A stretch of 64,000 nucleotides of DNA from Achromobacter deleyi (GTDB lineage: Bacteria; Pseudomonadota; Gammaproteobacteria; Burkholderiales; Burkholderiaceae_B). A program made the translations under genes and the position numbers. Shown here piece by piece: positions 30,953 to 38,229 of the stretch; position 1 is the first letter of the stretch, and each line of letters begins with the position of its first letter. The stretch covers positions 3,224,001 to 3,288,000 of the forward strand of contig NZ_CP065997.1 of the NCBI RefSeq assembly GCF_016127315.1. The letters run 5' to 3'. Under the pieces are notes generated by a model. That model saw only the letters and a program-made list of their open reading frames with translations, ran no database searches and had not been told where the DNA came from.

Positions 30953-32308
30953 TCAGGAACGCTGCTGCTCCAGCGTGCGCGCGCCGGCCGCCGGCTGCGT
31001 CGACGCGCCGCCCGCGTAGCGGCCCGGGATCAGGATCACGAACACCGCCGCCAGCACCGCCGCGCACGAGAACGCGATGAAATTCCACGCCAGCGGCAGT
31101 TGCAGGCCGGCCAGGTAGCCGCCGACGATGGGGCCGCTCATGGCGCCGATGCGGGCGAACGACAGCGCCCAGCCGGTGGCGGCGCCGCGCGCATGCGCCG
31201 GGTAGTAGCCGGCTAGGTAGCCGGTCAGGATCAGCGACGACGAAATGCTGCCGATGCCGGCCAGCGCCACCCACAGGTAATTGACCGCCAGCGGATTGTT
31301 GTAGGTCAGGCAGTAGATGCCGACGGCGCCCACCAGGTAGAACAGCGCCACGATCTTGCGCGGCTCGCTCTTGTCGGCGAACTGGCCCAGCACCAGGCCG
31401 CCGATGGCCGAGGCCAGGCTGAATACCAGTAGGAACGAGATGCTCGAGCCCAGGTCGTAGCCGTTCTTGCGCATGATCTGCGGCAGCCAGGTGTTCAGGC
31501 CATACACCAGCATCATGCCCAGGAACAGCGCGCCCCAGAAGCACAGCGTGGCGCGCAGGTGGCGCGGCGCGAACACCGCGGCCATCACATCGCGCCAGGT
31601 GGTCTTTTGCCCCGTCACTTCGCGCGGACGGAACGGTTCCAGCGACGTGATGCCCAGGCGCTGCGCCACGGCGCGGGCGCCGGTCTCGTCGCCCTTGGCC
31701 AGCAGGTATTCCAGCGATTCGGGCAGCAGGCGCGCCAGCACCGGCACCAGCAGCAGCGGCGCGGCGCCCACCAGGATCACCGCACGCCAGCCCCAGTGCT
31801 GCAGCACGGCCATGGCCACCGCGGCGGAGCACAGGATGCCGAGCGAGTAGCCGGAATACATCACGCCGTAGTTGAAGCCGCGCCTGGCGGGCGGGGAATA
31901 CTCGATGGTCAAGGCCGCCGCCACCGGGATCACGCCGCCCAGGCCCAGGCCGCCAATGAACCGGAACGTCGCGAACCAGGTCGGCGTCGGCGCCCAGGCC
32001 GCGCCGATCATGGTCAGCGAGAACAGCGTGACGCAGGCCAGCAGCATGCGCCGGCGGCCCAGCAGGTCGGACAGCGTGCCGACGGCGAACGAGCCGACGA
32101 ACATGCCCGCCAGCGCGTAGCTGCCCAGCATGCCGAGCTCGATCGGCGTCAGGTTCCAGCTCTTGTCGTCGGCCAGGGCGGGCAGCACCGCGCCCATGAC
32201 GCCGACGTCGTAGCCCTCGAACAGGATCGCCAGCCAGCAGACGAACAGCACGGTGTAGGTGGTCCGCGTGGGCGTGGCCCAGGCGGACGGAGAGGAGGCG
32301 TTGGCCAT
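30953..32308 (-). CDS. MFS transporter, aromatic acid:H+ symporter type (PcaK/BenK/MhpT-like)
   Basis: A 451-residue, 12-TM major facilitator. The TM1 motif ILFEGYDVGVMGAVLPAL has the charged D characteristic of the AAHS family. The loop 2-3 motif is GTLSDLLGRRRML, and the loop 8-9 equivalent is GQFADKSEPRKIV. The likely substrate is an aromatic carboxylate. No catabolic genes adjoin it, so the substrate stays open. Preceded by a strong promoter with a direct repeat downstream of it. Confidence 0.88.
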   Translation of the reverse strand: MANASSPSAWATPTRTTYTVLFVCWLAILFEGYDVGVMGAVLPALADDKSWNLTPIELGMLGSYALAGMFVGSFAVGTLSDLLGRRRMLLACVTLFSLTMIGAAWAPTPTWFATFRFIGGLGLGGVIPVAAALTIEYSPPARRGFNYGVMYSGYSLGILCSAAVAMAVLQHWGWRAVILVGAAPLLLVPVLARLLPESLEYLLAKGDETGARAVAQRLGITSLEPFRPREVTGQKTTWRDVMAAVFAPRHLRATLCFWGALFLGMMLVYGLNTWLPQIMRKNGYDLGSSISFLLVFSLASAIGGLVLGQFADKSEPRKIVALFYLVGAVGIYCLTYNNPLAVNYLWVALAGIGSISSSLILTGYLAGYYPAHARGAATGWALSFARIGAMSGPIVGGYLAGLQLPLAWNFIAFSCAAVLAAVFVILIPGRYAGGASTQPAAGARTLEQQRS

Positions 32309-32320
32309 GTGGTTCCCGAT

Positions 32321-32343
32321 GTATGTCGTTATTAGGTATGTCG
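32321..32343. promoter_or_regulatory. Direct repeat GTATGTCG, candidate operator of the MFS gene
   Basis: GTATGTCG at 32321-32328 and again at 32336-32343 (CGACATAC on the transcribed strand), 15 bases apart start to start, placed at and just after the predicted transcription start. The position suits a repressor. Confidence 0.4.
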
Positions 32344-32347
32344 AATT

Positions 32348-32376
32348 AATTTATGCTTCAACTATATAGGTGTCAA
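32348..32376 (-). promoter_or_regulatory. Sigma-70 promoter of the MFS transporter gene
   Basis: On the minus strand TTGACA (32376-32371), exactly 17 bases, TAAATT (32353-32348), in an AT-rich stretch. One of the best sigma-70 matches in the window. Confidence 0.72.
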
Positions 32377-32464
32377 TCAGGGGATCGCCGGGCCGGGCGT
32401 CGCCTGAACGGGCCTGCGGGGGATTTGCCGGGGGCGCGCCGGTATCTGGTATAGTTGCGACCCT

Positions 32465-32541
32465 CGGGGCGTAGCGCAGCCTGGTAGCGCATCTGCTTTG
32501 GGAGCAGAGGGTCGCGAGTTCGAATCCCGCCGCCCCGACCA
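32465..32541 (+). tRNA. tRNA-Pro (anticodon TGG)
   Basis: A complete 77-base cloverleaf with encoded CCA. The acceptor stem is CGGGGCG / CGCCCCG, the anticodon arm is TCTGC-TTTGGGA-GCAGA with anticodon TGG, and the T arm contains GTTCGAATC. Confidence 0.97.
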
Positions 32542-32549
32542 AACCACTC

Positions 32550-32591
32550 AAGGCCTTGCAGGCATCAGCCTGCAAGGCCTTGCGCCTTTTG
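32550..32591 (+). terminator. Terminator after tRNA-Pro
   Basis: Perfect 14-bp stem AAGGCCTTGCAGGC / GCCTGCAAGGCCTT (32550-32563, 32568-32581), loop ATCA, then GCGCCTTTT. Confidence 0.7.
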
Positions 32592-32650
32592 GGGCCGCCT
32601 TTTGGGGCCGCCTTTTGGGGCCGCCTTTGGGGCCGCCTTTGGGGCCGCAG
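32583..32650. repeat. Minisatellite of 13/12-bp units
   Basis: Tandem units of TTTTGGGGCCGCC (three copies of 13 bp) followed by TTTGGGGCCGCC (two copies of 12 bp). The one-base difference is in the T run, so slippage in unit number and run length is expected. Confidence 0.9.
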
Positions 32651-32770
32651 CCCGTCCCGTGCCCATTGCCGTGGTGGACGGGGGATTGTGACGCTACGTC
32701 TTATCTCGGACCGCCCAGTGCGCGATTGGCGTCATCGGCCCGTCACCCGGCATGCCTATATTGCCGTCGC

Positions 32771-33298
32771 ATGAAAATGCGGACGATATGGCGGTACATG
32801 AAGGCCCATCCCCGGACAACCTGGGTGTCTGTCCTCTGCCTGGCCTGCTTCGCGGGGCTGATCCTGCCGCGGATCTACGATATGAAGTTGCGTTTTCCCG
32901 AGCAGTCGGAGATACACGTCACGGACGGGCTCGCGACGTTCAAGTCCGTCGGCAAATCGCGTTCTGCGTTGCTGGTGGTGGACGGATGGGAATATGTCTG
33001 CACGGGGCCGGCTTACGCAACCCCCAACTGCTTTATCGGTAACGTGAAGCAGGTGCGTGAGGCAATGCAGGGGAAACAGCTGAGGATCGTCTGGTTCGAA
33101 CAATCCGTCTACCCGTTCTTCAGCAACCGGCGCGTCCTGTTGATGGCGCACGACGGGCAGCTCCTGGTGTCACCCGATCAAGTCGCCGCCGATATCCGTC
33201 AGGGGCGGGCGGATGCGCCCACCGTCATGGTCTGGATCTGCTTCGGCCTGCTCCTTGTCTGCATGTTCATGGTCTGGGTCATCGAAGGAAGAAGCTAG
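32771..33298 (+). CDS. Hypothetical membrane protein with two TM segments
   Basis: 175 residues. A TM segment near residues 17-33 (WVSVLCLACFAGLILPRIYD) and a second at the C terminus (VMVWICFGLLLVCMFMVWVI) flank a ~120-residue extracytoplasmic region with DGWEYVC and NCFIGNV, possibly one disulfide. No family recognised. ATG 32771 or ATG 32777 may be used; neither has a clear ribosome site. The frame is open upstream through the repeat and tRNA, which is not coding. Its stop overlaps the convergent next gene through CTAG. Confidence 0.6.
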   Translation: MKMRTIWRYMKAHPRTTWVSVLCLACFAGLILPRIYDMKLRFPEQSEIHVTDGLATFKSVGKSRSALLVVDGWEYVCTGPAYATPNCFIGNVKQVREAMQGKQLRIVWFEQSVYPFFSNRRVLLMAHDGQLLVSPDQVAADIRQGRADAPTVMVWICFGLLLVCMFMVWVIEGRS

Positions 33299-33816
33299 CG
33301 AACGCGCGTATCGGGAGCAGGAGGACTCGTAGGCCTGCTTTCCTGAGGCGTGTCCTGGGGCGCCGCATACAACCGTTGCAGCGAATCGCCCAGCGGGGTG
33401 ATGAAGTCGTCCAGGCGCCAGCATGGCGACGCCTCGCGCTTGAGCACGAGGTGCACGACCTGCTGGGTGCGCGGGCCGCCGGGTTCCAGCACGAAGGGGT
33501 AGCGCATCGCCACGATCGCGGTGTCGCGGAGCTCGGATTCGGTCTCGAACACCGGTATGCCGCCGATTTCGCCATCCTGGGCGCCGAGCCAGGGCTCATA
33601 GTCGAGATGGCCGACCTCGCCCTGGGCGTAGGCCCACTCGCGGCGCAAGGCCGCGTCGAAGGCCGGGGTGAACAGCGAGGGATCGTGGCGGTCCGGCGCG
33701 GCGTGAAAGTCGGCGTGCGCCTGCTGGAAAGTGCGCGCCCACTGGGCCGGCGGCGTGCAGGCGGCGTGGGCAGGCCAGGCGAGGAAAGAAAACACCAGGG
33801 GCAGGAGGCGTTTCAT
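33295..33816 (-). CDS. Hypothetical secreted protein
   Basis: 173 residues with a signal peptide (MKRLLPLVFSFLAWPAHA, cleaved before ACTPP). The mature part is soluble, with QQVVHLVLKREASPCWRLDD and two or three cysteines. It resembles small periplasmic DUF proteins whose C-terminal half carries a conserved (W/C)RLDD element, but I do not recognise the family. Start at 33816 chosen for the signal peptide and AAGGA upstream; the longer open frame to 34182 runs antisense to the next gene. Confidence 0.65.
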   Translation of the reverse strand: MKRLLPLVFSFLAWPAHAACTPPAQWARTFQQAHADFHAAPDRHDPSLFTPAFDAALRREWAYAQGEVGHLDYEPWLGAQDGEIGGIPVFETESELRDTAIVAMRYPFVLEPGGPRTQQVVHLVLKREASPCWRLDDFITPLGDSLQRLYAAPQDTPQESRPTSPPAPDTRVR

Positions 33817-34017
33817 GCGCGGGGATTCCTTGTGTCCGGTCGAGCCATTGGCGCCGCGTCGCGGCGTGCTGTCGCGCAGGATACCCCAGGCGCGGCCGGT
33901 TCTCGCGCCGCCCGGCGGCGACATGGCCCACGCCGGAACCCGGTTCTTGGATCTACCGCAAAACGCCGCGCGGGCGCAGCATGGAGTCTTCGACAGACAG
34001 TTATCAGGACTTTCATC

Positions 34018-34479
34018 ATGAGCCATCGCATCGACTATGCCCAAGCCGCCCCGGAGGGCTACAAGGCATTCGGCGGCGTTTACGCCTACCTGCGCCAGTG
34101 CGGCCTGCCGGAGACGCTGGTCAACCTCGTGTATCTGCGGGTCTCGCAGATCAACGGCTGCGCCTACTGCATCGACATGCACAGCCGCGACCTGCTCAAG
34201 CAGGGCGTGGCGGTGGACAAGCTGGTGCTGGTGCCGGTGTGGCGCGAAGGCGGCGCGCTGTTCAGCGCCCGCGAGCAGGCCGCGCTGGCCTGGGCCGAAT
34301 GCGTGACGCGGGTGGCCGAAACCGGCGTGCCGGATGCCGACTACGCCGCCGCCGCGGCCGAATTCAGCGACAAGGAACTGGCGGACCTGACCTATGCGAT
34401 CGGGCTGATGAACGCCTTCAACCGCCTGGGCGTCACGTTCCGCAATACGCCGGCGGCCGTCAGGGCCAGAGCGGCTTGA
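34018..34479 (+). CDS. AhpD-like / carboxymuconolactone decarboxylase-family protein
   Basis: A 153-residue alkylhydroperoxidase-fold protein. The redox motif is C48-A-Y-C51 with H55 (GCAYCIDMHSRDLL), as in AhpD-core proteins that use a CxxC...H relay. AGGA lies about 9 bases before the ATG. Its last ~85 bases recur almost identically at 36420-36507. Probably a peroxide- or thiol-linked reductase; no reductase partner is nearby. Confidence 0.87.
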   Translation: MSHRIDYAQAAPEGYKAFGGVYAYLRQCGLPETLVNLVYLRVSQINGCAYCIDMHSRDLLKQGVAVDKLVLVPVWREGGALFSAREQAALAWAECVTRVAETGVPDADYAAAAAEFSDKELADLTYAIGLMNAFNRLGVTFRNTPAAVRARAA

Positions 34480-34766
34480 GGCGCTCGTACTCGCTGGAAA
34501 CGCGATCCGTGTGCCATTGCATGCCGCGCAGGCGCCACATCCGCATGTCAGGACGATTTGCGCCGGGCCGTCGGCCCTGATTGAACACGCCGTCTCGTTT
34601 ATTCAGAAGGTGGTAAGCTGCCGCCTGCCCCGCTGACCTCGCCCCCGCCGCTCGGCGCCGAGGTTCAAAAAAATAAGACCAACAAGTTGACGCGTTATAT
34701 GCCAAAGCCAGCATATTGGGGTGAGTTTGTTAAAATGCGACAACAATTTGCAAATGAAACATTTTT
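34480..34766. other. Intergenic, first half GC-rich, second half AT-rich
   Basis: The first bases still encode, on the minus strand, a six-residue copy of the exporter tail (LKPLWP then stop at 34462-34460). From about 34665 the DNA is clearly AT-rich, unlike its surroundings, and probably carries the promoter of the next two genes. No convincing hexamer pair or RNA gene is seen. Confidence 0.5.
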
Positions 34767-35126
34767 ATGCCGCATTTCCAGGGCTCTCGGCTACCCGCAC
34801 TATTCCGGTTTTCTTTTGATCCTGGCAATGGCAAGCCCCTGCGGCTTGTGGATGTGGGGTTGGCGAGCGCGATCCCGTCTCATATGTCCGAAGCGGTCGG
34901 GCCCTATGTGCTGACCGTGTTGCAACCCTCCGACACCCTGAACCGATTGCGGACGGCTGGCTGGCATTTGTGCATGGACCTGTCCGGTAATATTCAGGCG
35001 TGCCAGCACGACAAGTGCCTGGACATCGAACTGGCGGCCATCACTCCTTACGGCGTGATCTCGAACGAGGACTTCCTCTACGCCGAGGCCTTGACACTAT
35101 TTTTGTCCCAAAGCGAGACACCCTGA
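34767..35126 (+). CDS. Hypothetical protein coupled to the glycosyltransferase
   Basis: 119 residues, soluble, no recognised domain. Notable elements are VGPYVLTVLQPSDTLNRLRT, GWHLCMDLSGNIQACQHDKC (three cysteines) and an acidic C terminus. The ATG at 34767 has no ribosome site; M40 (34884, MSEAVGPYVL) is an alternative start. The stop overlaps the next start (TGATG), so the two genes are coupled. The AT-rich upstream region suggests acquisition. Confidence 0.55.
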   Translation: MPHFQGSRLPALFRFSFDPGNGKPLRLVDVGLASAIPSHMSEAVGPYVLTVLQPSDTLNRLRTAGWHLCMDLSGNIQACQHDKCLDIELAAITPYGVISNEDFLYAEALTLFLSQSETP

Positions 35127-36229
35127 TGCGCGACAGCGGCCAGATGCGATTGCGCATCATGCATTCCGAGGCGGCGACGACCTTCGGCGGCCAGGAAAAC
35201 CGGATCTTCCGCGAAATGGTGGCGCTGCGCGAACGTGGCCATACGCTCGAGGCAATCTGCCAACCCGTTAGCAAGCTATCGTCGCGCCTGCAGGCCGAGG
35301 GGTTCCGCGTGCATGAATTCCTGATGGACGGCGTGTCGAACTACACCCGGGCGGTATACGGAATCCGCGGAATCCTGGCCCGCGGCAAATTCGACGTCCT
35401 GAATACCCATAGCCGCCGGGACACCGTGATCGCGGCGGTGGCCGGCCGGCTTGCGGGCACGCCGTTGATCGTGCGCACCCGTCACCTGGCGAAACGGCCG
35501 GGGTCGCTATGGAGCTATACGCGATTGCCGCACCGGGTGGTTGCGGTCAGTGACTATGTCGCCAATCAGATGCTTGAGCGCGGCGTGCCCCAAAGTCATG
35601 TCGCGACAGTGTCCGACGCCATTCCGATCACGCCGAACGATGGGCGTTCCAGCCTACGCGAAGAACTAGGCATCTCCCGCGACGCCATTGTCATCGTCTG
35701 CGTCGCGCATCTTCGTCCGCAGAAGGGCCAGGGCCTGCTGCTGTCCGCGGCGGCGCCGCTGATGAACGGCTCGTCGGATATCCATCTGGTTTTCGCGGGC
35801 GAAGGCTCGCAACTCGATGCTCTCAATGACATGGCTCGCCAATACGGCTGCGAAGCGCGCACGCACTTTCTTGGCCGGCGCGCCGATGTCGGTAACGTGC
35901 TGGCAGCCAGCGATATCTTTGCACTGGCCACTCAGTTCGAGGCCTTGGGCACTTCATTCATCGAAGCGGCCGCCTGCGGACTGCCCATTATCGGCACGCG
36001 TGTGGGCGGTGTCCCCGAAGTCGTGAAGCATGGCGAGACTGGGTTGCTGGTGCCCTACGGCGACGTCGACGCGTTGCGCGTCTCTCTGGAAACGCTGGCC
36101 ACTGACGCGACCTTGCGACAGCGTATGGGCGCGGCAGGCGCCGCCTACGTGCGCAGTGAGAAGAAGTTCTCGCTCGCTGGCATGGCGGAAGGCATGGAAG
36201 CGGCCTACCTGAATTGGTTGAAGAGATAG
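35126..36229 (+). CDS. Glycosyltransferase, GT4 family
   Basis: A 367-residue GT-B enzyme. N-terminal acceptor domain with FGGQENRIFREM; C-terminal nucleotide-sugar domain with VAHLRPQKGQGLLL and the EX7E motif in FEALGTSFIEAAACGLPIIG, then GGVPEVVKHGETGLLVPYGD. The start is the ATG at 35126 overlapping the previous stop. Likely transfers a sugar in LPS or another surface glycan. There is no glycan cluster around it; it sits alone between the two AhpD-like copies. Confidence 0.88.
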   Translation: MRDSGQMRLRIMHSEAATTFGGQENRIFREMVALRERGHTLEAICQPVSKLSSRLQAEGFRVHEFLMDGVSNYTRAVYGIRGILARGKFDVLNTHSRRDTVIAAVAGRLAGTPLIVRTRHLAKRPGSLWSYTRLPHRVVAVSDYVANQMLERGVPQSHVATVSDAIPITPNDGRSSLREELGISRDAIVIVCVAHLRPQKGQGLLLSAAAPLMNGSSDIHLVFAGEGSQLDALNDMARQYGCEARTHFLGRRADVGNVLAASDIFALATQFEALGTSFIEAAACGLPIIGTRVGGVPEVVKHGETGLLVPYGDVDALRVSLETLATDATLRQRMGAAGAAYVRSEKKFSLAGMAEGMEAAYLNWLKR

Positions 36230-36371
36230 CGCCTGGGGCCCTGGCTTCTGGCTGGCCGAGGCTTGGCCGCAGGCATCCCGTGGCCCAGCACGCAACCTGT
36301 TCCTGGGATCTATGGGAAAGCGCCATGCGGTCGCGCCATGACGTTCTCACAGACAGAAATCAGGATTCATC

Positions 36372-36507
36372 ATGGGCCATCCCATCGACTATGCCCACGC
36401 CGCTCCAGAGGGCTGTAAGGCGATCGATCGGGCTGATGAACGCTTTCAACCGCCTGGGCGTCACGTTCCGCAATACGCCGGCGGCCGTCAGGGCCAGAGC
36501 AGCTTGA
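36372..36507 (+). pseudogene. Internally deleted second copy of the AhpD-like gene
   Basis: Begins ATGGGCCATCCCATCGACTA, encoding an N terminus (GHPIDYAHAAPEGCKA) parallel to residues 2-17 of the 34018 gene, then jumps to its last ~27 codons (IGLMNAFNRLGVTFRNTPAA), omitting the CxxC core. The leader before it (AGAAATCAGGATTCATC) also resembles the intact gene's leader. The 5' part is clearly diverged while the 3' part is almost identical, so the copy is a mosaic. Confidence 0.85.
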
Positions 36508-37090
36508 CCGCGATCGCCAGCATGGCCACGCCGACCAGGGCGTCCAGGATCCGCCAGGCCGTCTGGCTGGCGAACACCGGCCGCAGCAGGCGGGCGCCGA
36601 AGCCCAGGGTGAAGAAGAAGGCGAACGAGGCCGTCATGGCGCCCAGCGCGAAGGCGACCTTGCGGCCCTCGTACTGGCTGGAGATCGAGCCCAGCAGGAC
36701 CACGGTGTCCAGGTAGACGTGCGGGTTGAGCCAGGTGAAGGCCAGGCAGGTCGCCAGCGTGGCGCCCAGCCCGGCGGCCTGGCGCGACGATGGCGTCAGG
36801 CTGCCGTGGTTGCGCAGCGCGGAGCGGAAGCTGCGCGCCGCGTAGGTCAGCAGGAACAGCGCGCCGCCGTAGCGCAGCACCGGTTCCAGCCAGGGCAGGG
36901 CGTTCGACGCCAGGCCGAAGCCGGCGACACCCGCGGCGATCAGCACGGCATCCGATACCGCGCACACCAGGCAGACGGCAAAGACGTGTTCCTGGCGCAG
37001 GCCTTGCCGCAGGACGAAGGCATTCTGCGCGCCGATCGCCAGGATCAGGCTGAGGCTGAGGAAAAAACCGGGGAAAAAGGCGCTGGTCAT
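36488..37090 (-). CDS. argO: LysE/ArgO-family amino acid exporter
   Basis: A 200-residue, six-TM exporter of basic amino acids (arginine or lysine). The N-terminal IGAQNAFVLRQGLRQEHVF and the mid-protein TWLNPHVYLDTVVLLGSISS motifs are characteristic. Its last codons overlap the AhpD remnant on the other strand. No argP/lysG LysR gene adjoins it, but the promoter region has a perfect inverted repeat. Confidence 0.9.
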   Translation of the reverse strand: MTSAFFPGFFLSLSLILAIGAQNAFVLRQGLRQEHVFAVCLVCAVSDAVLIAAGVAGFGLASNALPWLEPVLRYGGALFLLTYAARSFRSALRNHGSLTPSSRQAAGLGATLATCLAFTWLNPHVYLDTVVLLGSISSQYEGRKVAFALGAMTASFAFFFTLGFGARLLRPVFASQTAWRILDALVGVAMLAIAVKLLWP

Positions 37091-37144
37091 GTCGTACCTT
37101 GAATCAAGGGCGACAGACTAGCGGCTGCGGCTTAATTAGAGAAT

Positions 37145-37168
37145 CTAAAGATCCTAATCTATCTTTAG
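37145..37168. promoter_or_regulatory. Perfect inverted repeat upstream of the ArgO-like exporter
   Basis: CTAAAGAT (37145-37152), 8-base spacer, ATCTTTAG (37161-37168), in an AT-rich patch about 55 bases before the gene. A plausible operator for a LysR/ArgP-like or other dimeric regulator encoded elsewhere. Confidence 0.5.
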
Positions 37169-37208
37169 CAACACTGAATTTCTGGCGGCGTCATGTCGCC
37201 GCTCGGGA

Positions 37209-37460
37209 TCAATGGCGCGAGCCGCCCTGGCCGGGTTGCAGCTTGTCCAGCTGGGCCTGCAGGGAATCGAGCAGCAGCTGTAATTGCTCGGAGGTCACGG
37301 CATAAACGCGGCCCCGTTCGCTGCGCGTGGCCGCCGCGGGCGACGGGTCGTTCAGGAAGTCCAGCCGCAGCAGCAGCGAATCGTGTTCCACCAACGGCAT
37401 CATGGCCCAGCCGGTCACCGGCGAGACGGCCTCGCCGGTCTTGAAATCTCTGTCTTGCAC
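37209..37460 (-). CDS. BssS-like small protein
   Basis: 83 residues from a GTG at 37460 with AGGA at normal distance. The pattern PVTGWAMMPLVEHDSLLLRL, then a VYAVTSEQLQLLLDSLQAQL helix, matches the layout of the enterobacterial biofilm regulator BssS (a GW...D(A/S)L(M/L)LRL core followed by a C-terminal helix). Resemblance is by eye. No signal or membrane segment. Confidence 0.6.
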   Translation of the reverse strand: MQDRDFKTGEAVSPVTGWAMMPLVEHDSLLLRLDFLNDPSPAAATRSERGRVYAVTSEQLQLLLDSLQAQLDKLQPGQGGSRH

Positions 37461-37692
37461 CTTGGCATCCTGTTCACGTGGTCGGCAGGCGACCGTATGT
37501 GGGGATTTTATTTATTCAGCTTAATGTCAGCAAGCGCGTTGAAAAGGACGGCGCCTGCGGAGGGCGGGGGGCGCATGGCGATCGACGGGGGACGGGGACT
37601 ACCGGATCCTGTTGCCGGACCCATTCACCCATTGAGCGGTTTGATGATGGAAACTCGGACTGAGTGATGGGCGCTGGCGCGGGACGTGGGCA

Positions 37693-37722
37693 ACAAAAAG
37701 GCGCCCCGTAGATGGGCGCCTT
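37693..37722 (-). terminator. Terminator of the YdcH-like gene
   Basis: 9-bp stem AAGGCGCCC / GGGCGCCTT (37698-37706, 37714-37722) with a 7-base loop; on the minus strand it is followed by a run of Ts (AAAAA at 37695-37699). Confidence 0.88.
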
Positions 37723-37747
37723 GTGGCGGGGGGGCCTTGAAGCCAGG

Positions 37748-37972
37748 CTAGCCGGCGTCCTGGTCCGCCGCGCGCAGCAAGCTGTAAAGCTTGTCCTTGA
37801 GCAGCAGTTTTTCCTTTTTCAGGACTTCGACGTTGGTGTCCGAGGCCGGCACGATGCCCGCCTCCATGTTCTTGATTTCCTGGTCCAGGTCGTTGTGGCG
37901 CTGGAACAGGGCGGAGAAATGTCCGTTTTCGGCTTTCAGGCGGGTAATCAGTTGGCGGTACTCAGGGAACAT
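37748..37972 (-). CDS. YdcH/DUF465-family protein
   Basis: A 74-residue helical-hairpin protein. FPEYRQLITRLKAENGHFSA, then HNDLDQEI and VLKKEKLLLKDKLYSLLR, are typical of the YdcH (SlyX-like) family of unknown function. The start at 37972 has AAGAGG upstream; the frame is open further 5' without similarity. Confidence 0.88.
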   Translation of the reverse strand: MFPEYRQLITRLKAENGHFSALFQRHNDLDQEIKNMEAGIVPASDTNVEVLKKEKLLLKDKLYSLLRAADQDAG

Positions 37973-38229
37973 GACGGCCTCTTGCGTGATCCGGTTGAAG
38001 GGGGGCTGCGCGGGGCCGGCGGGCCGGCCCGTAATTGAGCTGTCGGTTCCATGACATCGCAATGGCCCGTCAAAGTCAACCCGCCGCGCCCGCGGCGGCG
38101 CGCGGGAATTGACGCGGCGCAAGGGCGTCGCGGCCGGAGATCGCCTGGTCTCATCTCCTCACGTTTATTTACATGGCTTTCAAAGACCGGGGATACACTC
38201 GCTTCCCCGTGGTCTGCCATAAAAAAGAA

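Noticed and set aside
32465..32541. Genomic-island attachment at tRNA-Pro
   Set aside because: No integrase gene and no repeated copy of the tRNA 3' end were found in the window.
32498..32770. N-terminal extension of the 32771 membrane protein through the tRNA and minisatellite
   Set aside because: It would begin inside tRNA-Pro and translate a Gly/Pro repeat; no start signal.
34687..34914. A 75-codon frame starting in the AT-rich region before the glycosyltransferase pair
   Set aside because: TTG start, no ribosome site, overlaps the better supported frame at 34767-35126.
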